DNA from: Sepioteuthis lessoniana
Lineage: Eukaryota; Mollusca; Cephalopoda; Myopsida; Loliginidae
Length of the DNA stretch: 64,000 nucleotides
Assembly: GCA_963585895.1 (NCBI GenBank)
Contig: OY757904.1
Span: 83,952,836-84,016,835 of the forward strand
Direction of reading: 5' to 3'
Made by a program: the position numbers and the translations under genes. Positions 22,930-33,530 of this stretch are shown here, piece by piece. The notes under the pieces are model-generated. The model was not told where the DNA came from, searched no databases, and saw only the letters and a list, made by a program, of their open reading frames with translations. Position 1 is the stretch's first letter. Each line of letters begins with the position of its first letter.

Positions 22930-23000
22930 ATTTATCATCATCATCATCATCATCATTATCAACAGCCATTTTGAGTCTACTACTGGACAAAAGCCTTTCT
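22930..23000 (-). mobile_element. RTE-type 3' tail with (ATG)n
   Basis: On the plus strand an ATC repeat (22931-22957) is followed by AACAGCCATTTTGAGTCTAC and TACTGGACAAAAGCC. On the minus strand this is a LINE 3' untranslated end with an ATG-repeat tail. Similar tails are known from RTE-group elements of arthropods and molluscs. It is only about 70 bases long. Confidence 0.5.
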
Positions 23001-23005
23001 CAAAC

Positions 23006-23550
23006 CTTTTTACCAATTTCCAATGTGGTTTCAGAAGCTGAAGATCAACAATGGATCATGTGGTCAGATTAGAAACCTCCATAAGAGAAGCAATTATACA
23101 AAAGCAACACCTTTTAGCTATATTCTTCGACCTAGAGAAGGCATATGAGACCACTTGGAGGTATGGTATCATGAATGACCTGCTTAACATGGGATTGAAA
23201 AGCAGACTTCCTAACTTTATAAAATCCTTTCTTTCAGACAGAAAATTCTGAGTCTGCATTGGTACAACATTATCGGATATTCAAAATCAAGAAGGTGTTC
23301 CACAGGGTAGCATACTATCGGTAACACTTTTTAACATAAAAATTAACAGCATCACTAATTGCCTCAATCCTGGCATTGGTAAATATTTGTTTGTTGATGA
23401 CTTCTGCATTACTTCTTCATCCAAATATATTCGTACAGCAGAATGTCAATTACAACAGGGAATCAATAAAATAAATAAATGGGCAATGATAAACGGCTTT
23501 ACGATCTCCAAAACCAAAACTCAGTGTGTGTGCATTTTTGTCAACTAAGA
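23006..23550 (+). pseudogene. LINE reverse transcriptase (fingers and palm)
   Basis: The translation shows FFDLEKAYETTWRYGIMNDL (first catalytic aspartate in F-D-x-x-K-A-Y/F-D), then GVPQGSILSVTLFNIKIN and LFVDDFCIT, the palm box with valine where the family often has alanine. A TGA at 23249-23251 replaces an arginine codon between FLSDRKF and VCIGT. Coding continues in the same frame to about 23540, where a frame change leads into the thumb. Confidence 0.8.
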
Positions 23551-24000
23551 AAAATGTACAACCACCCAACCTTAAAACTTGATGGATCAGAAATACCAGT
23601 CGTTAACCAATATAAATTCCTCGGCATTATTTTTCATAAAAAGCTCTCTTTCACTCCACATATTCAGTATTTAAAAGACAAATGTAACAAAACATTGAAA
23701 CTCCTTCATATAATAGCACACAAAGACTGGGGTGCAGATCAGCACACCTTGCTGAAGTTGTACAGAACATTAATCCACTCCAAGATTGATTATGGCTGCG
23801 TAATATATGGAGCAACCAGAAAAACTTACTTCAAACCATTAATCAGAATTATAAAATTAGGACTACAATACTATTGTAAATTAAAATCACTCCTGACCAA
23901 TCCAGCTCATGACTACATTTTTTACCCTAAACAGCCAAGCCTATTTGATCTAAAAGAAAAGACCATAAAACCTTTCAGCCTCTGTATGAAACATATTGGA
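23541..24000 (+). pseudogene. LINE RT thumb and linker
   Basis: The frame reads YKFLGIIFHKKLSFTPHIQY, the F-L-G-x-x-x-D/H-x-x-L motif of LINE RT thumbs, followed by LYRTLIHSKIDYG, another conserved run. The frame ends in a stop at about 24009, where the next domain is in a shifted frame. The ATG at 23479 is out of frame with the real start and should not be used. Confidence 0.75.
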
Positions 24001-24718
24001 AGAAACTGACATTTCACTCACAAGCATTCATGATACCATACATCTAAGTTCTCCCCCTTGGCTACTTAAGCAGCCTGTCGTTATCCTTGACTTAAATAAA
24101 CTACCTAAAAACAAAACTCATCCTTTAATATACCAAGAGAAACTAAACAACATCCAGGAAACTTATCCAAACTATCAACGCATTTACACAGATGGCTCCA
24201 AAAGTAATTTTGGAACTGGATGTGGAGCAGTTCTCCACAAGAAATCTCTGAAAAAATTCCTTCCAAAAGAAGCCTCCATATTTTCTTCAGAAATCTATGT
24301 TATAAACTTGGCACTTGACCTAATTTCAACAAGTAACTCCAAAAAATTTATCATCCCCTTAGACTCCATCTCAGTTCTTCAATTGGAAAATCCGCTAATT
24401 GTCAAGATCTTCAACAAACTCAACTCACTGATCCATCACAAAAAGGTGATATTTTACTGGATTCCAAGCTATATTGGAATTCAGGGCAATGATAAAGCCG
24501 ACTCATTAGCTAAAGCTGCAATCAACATGACTCCCGATAAAAATATTAAAACTCCATATACTGATCTCAAACCTAAAGTCAAACAAATAGTAACCAAAAA
24601 ATGGCAACAATTATGGGATCAAAATCCCCACAATAAGCTCTTTCAAATACAACCAATTTTAAAAGAAAGGAAGCTGCATCCTAATAATACTAGAAGAGAA
24701 GAAACTACCCTTACTTGA
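23996..24718 (+). pseudogene. LINE C-terminal RNase H
   Basis: The 240-codon frame has IYTDGSKSNFGTGCGAVL, a glutamate in SSEIYVINLAL, an aspartate in IIPLDSISVLQ, and FYWIPSYIGIQGNDKADSLA. These are the D-E-D-D residues of RNase H. The usual histidine after W-I-P-S is tyrosine (SYIG). The reading frame stays open for 723 bases, the longest in the element, which suggests fairly recent decay. A translation stop follows at ETTLT. Confidence 0.8.
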
Positions 24719-25078
24719 CTATGCATTGGACACACTTGATTGACTCACTCTTTCATTCTTAAAGAAGAACCTCCCCCAAAATGTCCATGTGGAAACCAAT
24801 ACTGAATCAAGCACATTTTGATAGAATGCACAAAACTCAACCACACCAGGAAAAAGTTTTATAAGGTGAACAGCATGAAGGAACTATTTAAATAAAAAAA
24901 TTTTAAAAATTACTCTCAAAAACATAATCAACTTCTTAAAAACAATTAGCCTCCTATTAAAGATATAGGCTATGTTACCAACCCCTTCAACCATCAAGTT
25001 TATACAAACTAAAAGCTTTGACATTTATACATACACACACATACATATCAGAATTTAACACTCAATGACCCTTAAGAG

Positions 25079-25102
25079 GTTGATTTGCCATAAAACCTAA
25101 CC
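25079..25102 (+). repeat. LINE 3' end with tail motif
   Basis: GGTTGATTTGCCATAAAACC closes the element. It differs in a few positions from the GTTGATATGCCATTAAA tails of the SINE-like copies in this window. Confidence 0.65.
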
Positions 25103-25139
25103 ATCACCAACCTAAACATTTGCATTTACAAATCATATA

Positions 25140-25230
25140 TATAATATATGTGTAAAAAGGCTCTGGCATTAAATAACCTATAGATGTTGATATGCCATTA
25201 AATCCAACCAAACCAAATCAAATCCAATTC
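25140..25230 (+). mobile_element. SINE 3' tail shared with the LINE
   Basis: ATAACCTATAGATGTTGATA and TGCCATTAAATCCAACC match the tail at 21.95 and 15.37 kb. The segment lies directly downstream of the LINE 3' end and may be a separate insertion. Its body is not recognisable. Confidence 0.55.
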
Positions 25231-25830
25231 CTTCCATGACAACCTTAATTATATTAGCCTCTGCCATATCTTACCAACAAGCTGCATTATCTTATTTCTC
25301 CATCTTCTATCAGTTTTTTTTCAAGTACACTTATCATTTCTTGGGCACCATTCTACTAATCTTTTACACTATATGTTTTCTTCCTTTTTAGCCATGTGTC
25401 CTGCTCAATTCAGTTTTTGTTACTTACTGATTTTTATATATTTCACTTTCATCCACTCTCACATTGATCTCTTTTTATCACTAAGAATTATTCCTTGCAT
25501 TGTCCTTCAGATTTATTTTTCTAGTAGTTTAGTTTATATTTATTTTTTACAACATTATGTAATATAATGTGAGTAAAAATGCAAGTGAATTAAAATTTTA
25601 TTTTGATTTTTTAAAACATGCTTTTTAAATTCTTATAACAAAAATGGGAAGCTGTGGGTATTTGAAAATGTATTCATTCTATTTATGTTGTCCTCATAAT
25701 CTATATACTACTGGGACTTGCCCTAAAGTTCTGCGGTCTCTCTTTGTCATTACCTCTAGTATTATTACAATTTCATGACAAATTTTATATGTACTATATC
25801 TATGTTCCAAAGATGACAGATCATTTAGCT
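25231..25830. other. T-rich DNA without recognised feature
   Basis: No motif, repeat or coding support was found in this stretch. Confidence 0.6.
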
Positions 25831-25834
25831 GGTA

Positions 25835-26470
25835 TTATACAATGAATGTCATCATCATGTCATGCTACTCACACGGATTTCCCTAACTCTCTCTCTCATC
25901 ATCCATCTCTATCATACATCACTTCTGGCAGGTCTTCCAGGCTACATCCTGTGTTCGTACAGAGCTGTTGTAGATAAGTTCAAGCTGGTCATCTTACACT
26001 TGTGCATCTCTGTAAAGGGGTCCATAGGAGAGCATCGCTTATGAGTTTGTCCTTGCTCCTCCAGCAGTGTCCCACATGTCTTGTTACTCTAATTTGGATG
26101 GTCTTTGAGATGGGTGGTAAGTGGCCGTGCAGCTACTGTTTTGTGGGATGTTGCTTCCAGGATTTGTTTAACATAGCTCATAGCATTTTTGTGAAATTGC
26201 CATCAAACTTTTTCTCAATACACTTAGTCAGCATCCAAGTGATGTATCTCTACAGTAATATGGACATGAGTGCTGCTTGGAAAAAATTTGATTTCATTTC
26301 ATCAGATAGGTCTGACTTCCATATAACTGATAGCCTATCAATAGCTGTCCATGCCTTTGCTAGTCGCATATTAATGTCATTTTTGATAAATGAGACGCTG
26401 CTTCTGAAGTAGGTGAACTTGTCCACTAGTCTCAGAGAGCCACCATTTAGTGTGACACATTACATTTTAA
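25835..26470 (-). pseudogene. RTE-like LINE, C-terminal part and 3' tail
   Basis: Minus-strand translation shows the region after the RT palm: RLVDKFTY, then RLAKAWTAIDRLSVIW, SDLSDEMK and FFQAALMSILLYGY in the right order. The 3' end carries an ATCATCATGTCATG stretch at about 25850, like the ATG tail seen in the same family. Several frame changes occur. It lies in the same orientation as the pieces at 27.4-28.5 and 30.2-33.5 kb. Confidence 0.75.
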
Positions 26471-26754
26471 GTATATTGCCCATAGTTATTATATTTCCAA
26501 CTTATAGTTATACATCTTTTTATCTAATTTTTAGGATCTTTCTCTAATTTTATCACCTGCACTGACTAATTGTATTCTTTAACTTCTTCCAGGACTTCAT
26601 CTTCTATTTTTATGATTGTTTTTATGATGTTACAGTTGAATTTTATCATATCTTAAAACCTGCTTTGACACTTACCCTGTTCTGATCATTTAGTATTACT
26701 TCAAACTCGTTGAATGTTTAAATTGCATTCATGCATATGCTCTACATCTTTTCA

Positions 26755-26777
26755 TATAGATAGATAGATAGATAGAT
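26755..26777. repeat. (GATA)n microsatellite
   Basis: About five ATAG units in a row. Confidence 0.9.
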
Positions 26778-26924
26778 GCCAGCAAAATGATCTCTCAGAT
26801 TTAAATTGTTACCATGTTAGCACCAGTGATTTACAGGTGAGAAGAATATCTTTAAGTAGCAGCAACCATGACATTTCAGTTGCAATTATGGTATGCAATG
26901 GTGGACATAATGAGTTAGTCATTC

Positions 26925-27150
26925 AAACTCATCTCACACATTGTGATATCTCATGGCCACCAGATCTATCCATTTTGGATTAATTCCTTTGGGGATACCT
27001 GAAAGCTAAAGTCTTTAAACATAGGCTGTAGATAACTGAAAAATTCTTTTCATCATGAAATCACAGCAATACCAGAGGCAATGACAAGATGAGCACTGCA
27101 GATTGAAGCTTCAGAAGTGTATAGGTAAGAATTTGGATGATATAATCTCT
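26925..27150 (+). pseudogene. DDE transposase C-terminal fragment
   Basis: The translation resembles the end of a Tc1/mariner-superfamily transposase: W-P-P, a region equivalent to S-P-D-L, then FLWGYLKAKVFKH. It has stops, and the third catalytic aspartate is disturbed. A related fragment occurs at 38.72-38.93 kb. No terminal repeats were seen. Confidence 0.55.
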
Positions 27151-27363
27151 AAAACAACGTGATAACTATAAGAAAATGGAAGAGTAGATATTATTCTTTC
27201 TTATAGTAAAATTAAAACTTGAATAGGATCTATGTTGCCATTTTTTATTTACTTTCCAAACCTAAGAGATCATTCTGCTGGACTATATATATATATTTAT
27301 ATATATGATGAAAATAAGTGGAAAAGAGGATAAACCAACACTGACAACGGATTCAGCAATTTT

Positions 27364-27437
27364 GATATTTCATTCTTTATTGAAAAAAGAACTTCAGAAT
27401 CTGAAGAAGTTCTTTTTTCAATAAAGAACAAAATATC
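27364..27437. repeat. Long near-perfect hairpin
   Basis: Arms at 27364-27395 and 27406-27437 are complementary in 30 of 32 positions, with an inner loop of about 10 bases that itself contains CTTCAG/CTGAAG. The two mismatched positions are adjacent. A (TA)n lies about 70 bases to its left. It does not match any other repeat I can place in the window. Confidence 0.85.
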
Positions 27438-27439
27438 AA

Positions 27440-28480
27440 TATCTTTACATCTGTCCCTGTCATCTATGACTCCTGGCTGGTTGTCTTGACAGCATCCAGG
27501 GTCTGCATAGAGCTGATACATGTTTTTGCAGCTCAGCCAGCACTGGCACGTTCATGTGTAGTTATCCATTGGAGAACATCACTAATGAATTTTTCCTTAA
27601 TTCCCCAGCAGTGCCCTGCATGTCTTGTTCATCTTACTTGGGTAGTTTGTTAGATGGGAAGCAAGTGGCTGTACAGCTGCTCTTTTATGAGGTACTGCAA
27701 CCAGGATTTGCTCAAAATAACATATAGCATTCTTGGGCAGTTCCCATCTATCATTTTTCCATGTTTTGTTAAAGTTTAGGTGGTGCAGCCATATAGTAGT
27801 ACCAACTCAGTGACAGCTTGGAAGAAATCTTGTTTTATTTCATCAGAGAGATCAGATTTCTATATGATCAACTACCTGTTAATAAGTCTATGCTTTTCCT
27901 ATGTGTATGTTGACATTACTTTTAGTAGATGAGATATTGCTGCTGAGTTATATGAACTAGTCTACTAATTTCAAAGGCTTGCTACTTAGTGGAAATGACT
28001 CCTTCTAGTTTAAAACATATGAACTCTGTTTTATTTGCATTCAAGTAGTGACCAATGCCTCTTACTGTTTGCTCCAGGCTATGCAGCAGGGATTTAAATT
28101 GGGTAAGTATATTTGTAAGAAGCACTAGGTCATTTACATAGTCTGCAACTGTCATAGTTTCTGTGAGATACTATCTGCGTCTTTTCTTTTTTAGTGCAAA
28201 AATTTTCTTCTATTAGATCTATTGACATCCGTAATATGTTATCTAGGCATATTATCAACAGACATAGTGCTAAGGTATCTTTTTGCAAGACTCTAATGAC
28301 CACGTCAAAGAATTCAGTGTTGCTGTCAGCTGAATGAATCCTTACTTTTATGTTTTTGTAGAGCATCATTATGGCAGTAACAGTTTCTTTCAGGAGACCA
28401 TATGCTAGAAGTATTTTGCTTCATCTTTCCTCTGTGTATGGAATCAAATGTCTAGGAGAAATACTATCGCATGCAAAAAT
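27440..28480 (-). pseudogene. RTE-like LINE, RT to 3' part
   Basis: A continuous, though decayed, stretch of the same LINE family. On the minus strand from the right it has the SKAFDSIHR-type region, MMLYKNIKVRIHS, then IICLDNILRMSID, the region before the palm box. It continues with the palm-to-thumb region and the C-terminal A-Y-x-Y-G-C part, ending near 27440. The 5' end is truncated at about 28480. Confidence 0.75.
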
Positions 28481-28845
28481 TATGGAATTACCACATTCAG
28501 TGGATGTTCTCTTGTTTTTTATTTAGCAGTAAATAAACTAAAAAAGACCTGCAAGAACTGTATACCATTTTACATATCTATGGTTCTGCTGATACTTTTT
28601 TAAGAATGAAAATTACAAGATCATCCTATAATTTTTTCCTCAACACTGGGTAATTTCATAATATGTTCCTCTGCATGGCTTAGAAAATTTTAATGATTTA
28701 ATCTAGTTTAAGGAATATTTTAAGCCAGAATATTCAGGTATTAAATAAAAAATATTTGGCGTCTTAACTGTTATTAGTTTATCTACTGCAAGATAAAAAC
28801 CAAGGTGAACATTCTCTAAGTTAGCTAATTCCATAAATTTGTCAG
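28481..28845. other. AT-rich DNA without recognised feature
   Basis: No supported feature. Confidence 0.6.
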
Positions 28846-28847
28846 GA

Positions 28848-28945
28848 GTTGTATATATATACCTGTTCAAAGTATGTGTATATATATATATATATATATA
28901 CCTGTTCAAGGAATATATATGTATATATACCTGTTCAAGGTACCG
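28848..28945. repeat. TA-rich minisatellite with ATACCTGTTCAA units
   Basis: Three copies of a unit containing TATACCTGTTCAA (at about 28858, 28898 and 28928) are separated by TA and TG runs. The open frame that covers it is an artefact of the repeat. Confidence 0.75.
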
Positions 28946-28959
28946 TGGCCTGTAAAAGA

Positions 28960-29110
28960 TTTTTAGCATTTCACATTGGAAAAGACATAAATTCCTTTCT
29001 CCTACCCCCAAGTATCAGTAAATAGTGGAGTAGACTAGAAGAAGGAAAAGTGAATTTAAAACCTTAATCAGAATTGCAGAGTTACTTTCTATGGTAGAGT
29101 AATAAAAATC
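28960..29110 (+). mobile_element. Partial family A SINE
   Basis: The order of blocks (TAAATAGTGGAGTAGACTAG, then GAAAAGTGAATTTAAAACC and GCAGAGTTAC) matches the middle of the family A SINE at 7.1-7.25 kb. Head and tail are missing, and similarity is moderate. Confidence 0.5.
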
Positions 29111-29395
29111 TAAAGCTGGAGTTCCTAATGCAGTCTGATTAAACCTCTTTCTGGCAACACCTGCAGTGATATGCACCTTCTCTTTCCCTTGGACAACATG
29201 AAGAGGTGAGTGCTACAAATTTGTGCCTAATGACTAAAACCGTTTTTTTTTCCTTAATTTCCATTGAGTTCAAACTTTATGCAAAATGGAGATAAAAAAG
29301 TGTAATTTTACAATCAGAAAAAGACTATTAATTTTGTAACCTTCTACCTAATGGGCTGAATAATCTTTTGTTCTGAAAAATAAAAAAAAAGTAAA
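29111..29395. other. Unassigned sequence
   Basis: No feature found. Confidence 0.5.
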
Positions 29396-29397
29396 TT

Positions 29398-29870
29398 TGG
29401 CGACCATAGTCGAGGGAGACCCAAAGACTCCCTTTTCAATAGCTACCATACCAAAGTGTAAGGGAGGGTGTTACTCCTTTCCTTGTGTTGCCCCACTTTA
29501 CCCTTGATCCATACCTTATTGTTGTGGTCTTCAGATAAGACCAGTGGAAGAACAACTCAAACAATGGGTGATAGGTAAATGATATTGTATTAGCAGAAAA
29601 AGGAAGTCATACAAAGGAAGTACTAGCCATGCTCAGCTTACAGTCCGTCAATCAAATGTCTCGTAAGGAATGAGAAGTTGTCTCCCCCGAGCGAGCTAAG
29701 CTCAGAGAATATGTTTAGGTTGGTAGGATATGTCCCCATAACACTTATAATGTTGAGTGTTAAGCAAGGAGGCATCAAGTAATATTTTTTGAGTCTTTGG
29801 TATGACTTGACCTGGTATTGAATCCAGGTCTCCCGGGCCATTGGCAAACACTCTAACCATTTTGACAATG
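29398..29870 (-). mobile_element. Family B SINE split by a solo LTR
   Basis: 29398-29519 and 29744-29870 together form one family B SINE in the same orientation as that at 13.85 kb. The B box on the minus strand lies near 29820. The two halves are separated by a 224-bp insertion with a 5-bp duplication. Confidence 0.85.
29520..29743. mobile_element. Solo LTR
   Basis: It begins TGTTGTGGTC and ends CCCATAACA, TG...CA ends, and is flanked by CTTAT at 29515-29519 and 29744-29748. The SINE in which it sits is continuous once the LTR and one CTTAT are disregarded. No other copy is in the window, so its family and orientation are unknown. Confidence 0.75.
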
Positions 29871-30129
29871 GGCCAATTATTCTGACTAAATTGGCAAGAA
29901 TCCTTCTTGGTTCTATCTTTCATCCATAAATAAGCATCTAAAACAAGTTTCTACAGCAGTGACCAAGAAGTGATAACGTGTCCCATGGAAATCAGCTTCC
30001 TCAAAGAAGAAATCTTTGTTAATTTGATAAGTTCCCAACTAATGAGTGACAACAATTTTTATGTGCTTAACAAGTCTAAAAAACAAGCAAAATTCTTGCT
30101 AACTTTTACCCCCACTATCCTAATAATTT

Positions 30130-30690
30130 TCAACTTTCTTCTGTAAATATTTCTGGAAGAAGCACTTTTTGACTACCGAAGAAGAATTCAAATTTCTCCC
30201 AGATAAATTTTTGAAAGAAGCATCTTTTGATTGCTGAAGAAGAATTCAATAATCTCCAGCAGATATTTCTGGTAGCATTCAGTGTCCATATAGATTTGAT
30301 TGTGCCATCTTGTTTAAAACACTCTGTTTTATCTGAGTTCATGCAGAAACCAATGCCTCTTGCAGCCTGCCTCAGGCTATACAGTAGAAATTTGGCTTTA
30401 GCAGGTGTATTTTCAAGAAGTGTTAGATCATCAGCATAGTTTGTATCATTAGTAGTCTCTGCAGGATATTTGTGTTTCGGGATTCCTATGTTCTATTTTA
30501 TCATATATATGTTTATGAACATTTTTTAATGTAAAACCATTTTCTTTCCTTTGATCTATTGATATTTGTAGTGCGTAATCAGGATAGATTATAAATAGAA
30601 ATCATGCCAAAGTATCACCTTGCAACACTCCAGCAACAATGTGGAAGAAATCAGTACCACCATCAGGGTAAATGAACCATTGCTTTTGTA
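30130..30690 (-). pseudogene. RTE-like LINE fragment (older copy)
   Basis: The minus-strand translation gives ISIDQRKENGFTLK, then a region like the T-R-Y-P-A-E-T before the palm box, then a thumb-like run with HSDKTEC. It precedes a second copy of the same family that begins at about 30690, so two copies abut. A 44-base stretch inside it (30480-30525) is not expected in the LINE frame. A tandem duplication of about 60 bases lies at 30145-30265. Confidence 0.65.
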
Positions 30691-31760
30691 GAGACTGATA
30701 GCTGATCGATAGCTGTCCATCCCTTCGCTAGTCGCATATTGATGTCATTTTTGGTAGATGAGACTCTGCTTCCGAGGTAGGTAAATTTGTCCACTAGTTT
30801 CAAAGAGCCCCCATTTAGTGTGGAGATATCACCACTTTGTACGTTTTGTCTGAGTTCACATGGAGGCCAATGCCGCTTGCTGCCTGCTCCAGACTATGCA
30901 ACAGGGATTTGGCCAGGGCAGATGTATTTACCAGAAGCACTGTCATCAGCGTAGTCCACATCCATTATAGTTTGTGTGGGGTATCGTCTGCTTCTTACAA
31001 TTTCCAGAGTAAGGCCCTTTTTCCTTTCATTAAATCATTTGACTTCCGAAGTACGTAGTCAAGGCAGATAATGAACAGGTATGGTGCTAATGTATCCCCT
31101 TGCAGCACACCTGTGATGATGTCAAATAAGTCTGTCTCCATCCGATGAGCATACTTTCACTTTCGTGTTTTTATAGAGCATCATTATGGCTGCAATGGTC
31201 TCCCAGGGTAGGCCATAGGCTAGAAGTATTTGCTCCATCTCCCTTCTGTGTATGGAGTCAAATGCCTTGGAGAAATCTTTGAGGTTTTTGCACGAATACT
31301 GAAAATTCGACGGATTGTCAGAATTTGTGATGTTGTGGACCAATTCTTACGAGAGCCATTTTGGTTTTTCCAAAGAATTTTCTCAATTTCAGGTTCGATG
31401 CAGATGAGTAGCAGAGCCTTGTAAATCTTAGCCACTATGGAAGTAAGGGTTATACTCCGGTAGTTCTTGGCAACCCTTTGTCCATCTGTCAATTGTGTTC
31501 TGGTTATATATACCATTGCAGTATCAGAGCAGTATGTCGTCAAATTTCCTTGTCTTCTCTACTTCTGGAGGTATTTCATCGAGACTGGCAGTTTTCTTGT
31601 TTTTAATATTTGTTTGGACTATGTCGAGTTCTTGCGTAAACTGTCCTTGTTGATTATCAATAATTTTTGTGATAGGTTCATCTGGTTTGTCGTGACAATT
31701 CGGTAGTTGGAAGACACTCCTTCAAAAGACAAATATGCCTCGCAATTCAAAGCGCTGTTA
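30690..31760 (-). pseudogene. RTE-like LINE reverse transcriptase (better copy)
   Basis: The minus-strand frames show TDGQRVAKNYRSITLTSIVA and FSKAFDSIHRREMEQILLAY, the RT fingers. They continue with WETIAAIMMLYKNTKVKV, the D-x-L-x-P-Y-L-F region, IICLD and the thumb. It is split by several stops and frame changes. It is joined to the endonuclease part at 31.79-33.1 kb and is the most complete copy of this family in the window. Confidence 0.8.
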
Positions 31761-31789
31761 GTTCATTTCTTATTCATAAGGATGTAATC

Positions 31790-32330
31790 TATCAGTGCTT
31801 TAGCATTCTTTGCATAGGTGTAGGTCTATAGTTTTTCCTTCCTTTTCTGAAATTCAGTATTAAGGCATGTTAGTCTATTTTCTAGTATGAAATCTGTTAG
31901 GTGTTCCCCATTTCTGTTTGACGAGTTGTGTAAGCTGAATTTGTTGTTTACATTTTTTCCTATATGGGCATCCATGTCTCCTCCGATGATGAAAACGTTG
32001 TGTTTAGGGACGCTACGAACAAGGGAGGATAGCTCATTATAGAAGGTGTCTAAGTCTGTTTCATCACTAGCGTTGGTAGGGCTGAAGCAGGAAATTATTG
32101 TTGTGCTGGGATTACCACTGAACGTAGCTACCATTGTTCTGGGTGGTATTTTTTGATGCTGTTAAGTCATTTTAGGGTGCGTGGACTGAGAAGCATTCCA
32201 ACACCACATATGACTGCGTTGACAGAATTTTTCCATGCAGATGCTGAGACAAATATCCATCCATTGCCAGTATCGTGGTACTTTAATTTCTGCTTCACTT
32301 GTAATATAATGGCTGTGGGATTTCGTTTTA
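31790..32330 (-). pseudogene. RTE-like LINE endonuclease, central and C-terminal part
   Basis: The frame at 31826-32134 has MVATFSGNPSTTIISCFSPT and HNVFIIGGDMDAHIGKNVNN, the apurinic-type endonuclease G-D-x-N/D region, then LHNSSNRNGEHLTDF. The stretch to its right encodes SEAEIK, GNGW and WKNSV in another frame, the part before. The endonuclease nicks the target. Its final catalytic histidine region is not recognisable. Confidence 0.75.
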
Positions 32331-32334
32331 TATA

Positions 32335-32900
32335 TCTTGCCTTTTGGTTTAGTTAGGCTGAGAACCTTTCGCTTAGCGCATGGGTTAGTCAGGTGCAACA
32401 TGAGCGCAGGTGTTCACATGCACACGGGGAGGATGTGTCATTCAGAGATGTCAAATTAAAAATCCCAGACAGAAAATGTAACCAGGGGGATGTGAATGAT
32501 GTCATGTACCAGAAGCGTGCGTGGAGGATTGTGGGATTTGAGAAGAGTCAGTTAGTTGAGATTGAGACCTAGGTGAGGCCAGATGACTTTGTGCACTACG
32601 GGCGTCGTGTGTTGGTTGACAGAATAGAATTCCTGCCTCAAAAGAAGAAGGTTGACGTTCGCTAGCTCGCTGTGGCCTTGTGGCAGGTGTGCACGTGGTT
32701 TGGGGCAGATGGAAAAATCAGGTGTGTCTCTCTCCTTATGTCGAAAAACCTTTTAACTCAAAGGTAATAAAAAGTTTTGTACCTGAACTAAGAAGTCGTA
32801 AGTGTTTTTGTGTTTCGAGATTCCTATGTTTTCTATGTTATGTTATATATGTGCGTTATGAACATTATGAACGTTTTACGTACCGGTATGGATGTGTCTA
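32335..32900. mobile_element. Insertion splitting the LINE endonuclease
   Basis: The endonuclease sequence is interrupted between the region with HRYH and that with SEAEIK. The intervening DNA is more GC-balanced and has an AATAAA at about 32768, but no coding I recognise. Its right part (32805-32875) contains TTCGAGATTCCTATGTT, shared with 30474-30490. No clear target duplication was found. Confidence 0.4.
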
Positions 32901-32910
32901 TTTCACGTAT

Positions 32911-33530
32911 TCATATCTGGCTATGTAACACACTGCGATGGTATCTGTGTTCTTGTAGGCATACTATGTCTATATTATGCTTTACCACAGACACTGTGAG
33001 CTCCGGTTGGCCTATTCTATTCAAAGTTCTAATGTTAAATGTTGCTATTTGTATTACATTTATTATATTTACATTTAAGTAGTTTTTGTTTGTGTTTGAG
33101 TTCTTTAGCTGATTTTTCAAATACTAGGGCCAGAGCTCCAACCTCAGCAGAATGTGCCCATTTGGACATTATTTGAGTGAGAGTCATGGTAATCTTTCAA
33201 TGGCCATATTTTAACCTCATCAGTAGTCACCACCCTTAAAGATGAGTAGCAGTAGTTTCCTGACTGAATTATGTGATCCTAGCCGTTGACCTACAGGGTT
33301 TGTCCGCCCAGCATCTGGTGAAGCACGCTGTTAACCCGATGCTGGGTTCATCCACCATACTTCACATTCACCATGCTGCTTCCTATGGCATCAACTGTTT
33401 AACTTTGGGCTGTAAAATAATTTTCCTTTCTTTTTCCATTACTTTTTCTTTCTCCTGTTTCACACATTCTCCCTTTTTTCTCTTTCCTCTACCCCTGAAT
33501 ATTCTTTAAGTTTTAACTTAAAGTCCGGCT
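32911..33530 (-). pseudogene. RTE-like LINE endonuclease N-terminus and 5' region
   Basis: The frame at 32911-33120 has IATFNIRTLNRIGQPELTVS and DIVCLQEHRYH, the conserved start of the endonuclease with catalytic Q-E-x-R. Upstream on the minus strand the sequence 33130-33530 holds no clear domain and is taken as the element's 5' region. Confidence 0.65.

Larger units (their letters stand above)
23000..25102 (+). mobile_element. Non-LTR retrotransposon (Jockey/I-group) with RNase H, 5' truncated
   Basis: The element starts inside the RT domain and runs through thumb and C-terminal RNase H to a 3' end at CCTAACC (about 25102). I place it in the large Jockey/I group that carries RNase H, because of the RT motifs and the terminal RNase H. 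It has one in-frame stop and two frameshifts. Its 3' tail is shared by SINE-like copies nearby. Confidence 0.75.

Noticed and set aside
28703..29011. 102-codon minus-strand protein with YIYIYIY runs
   Set aside because: It is produced by TA-repeat and minisatellite DNA.
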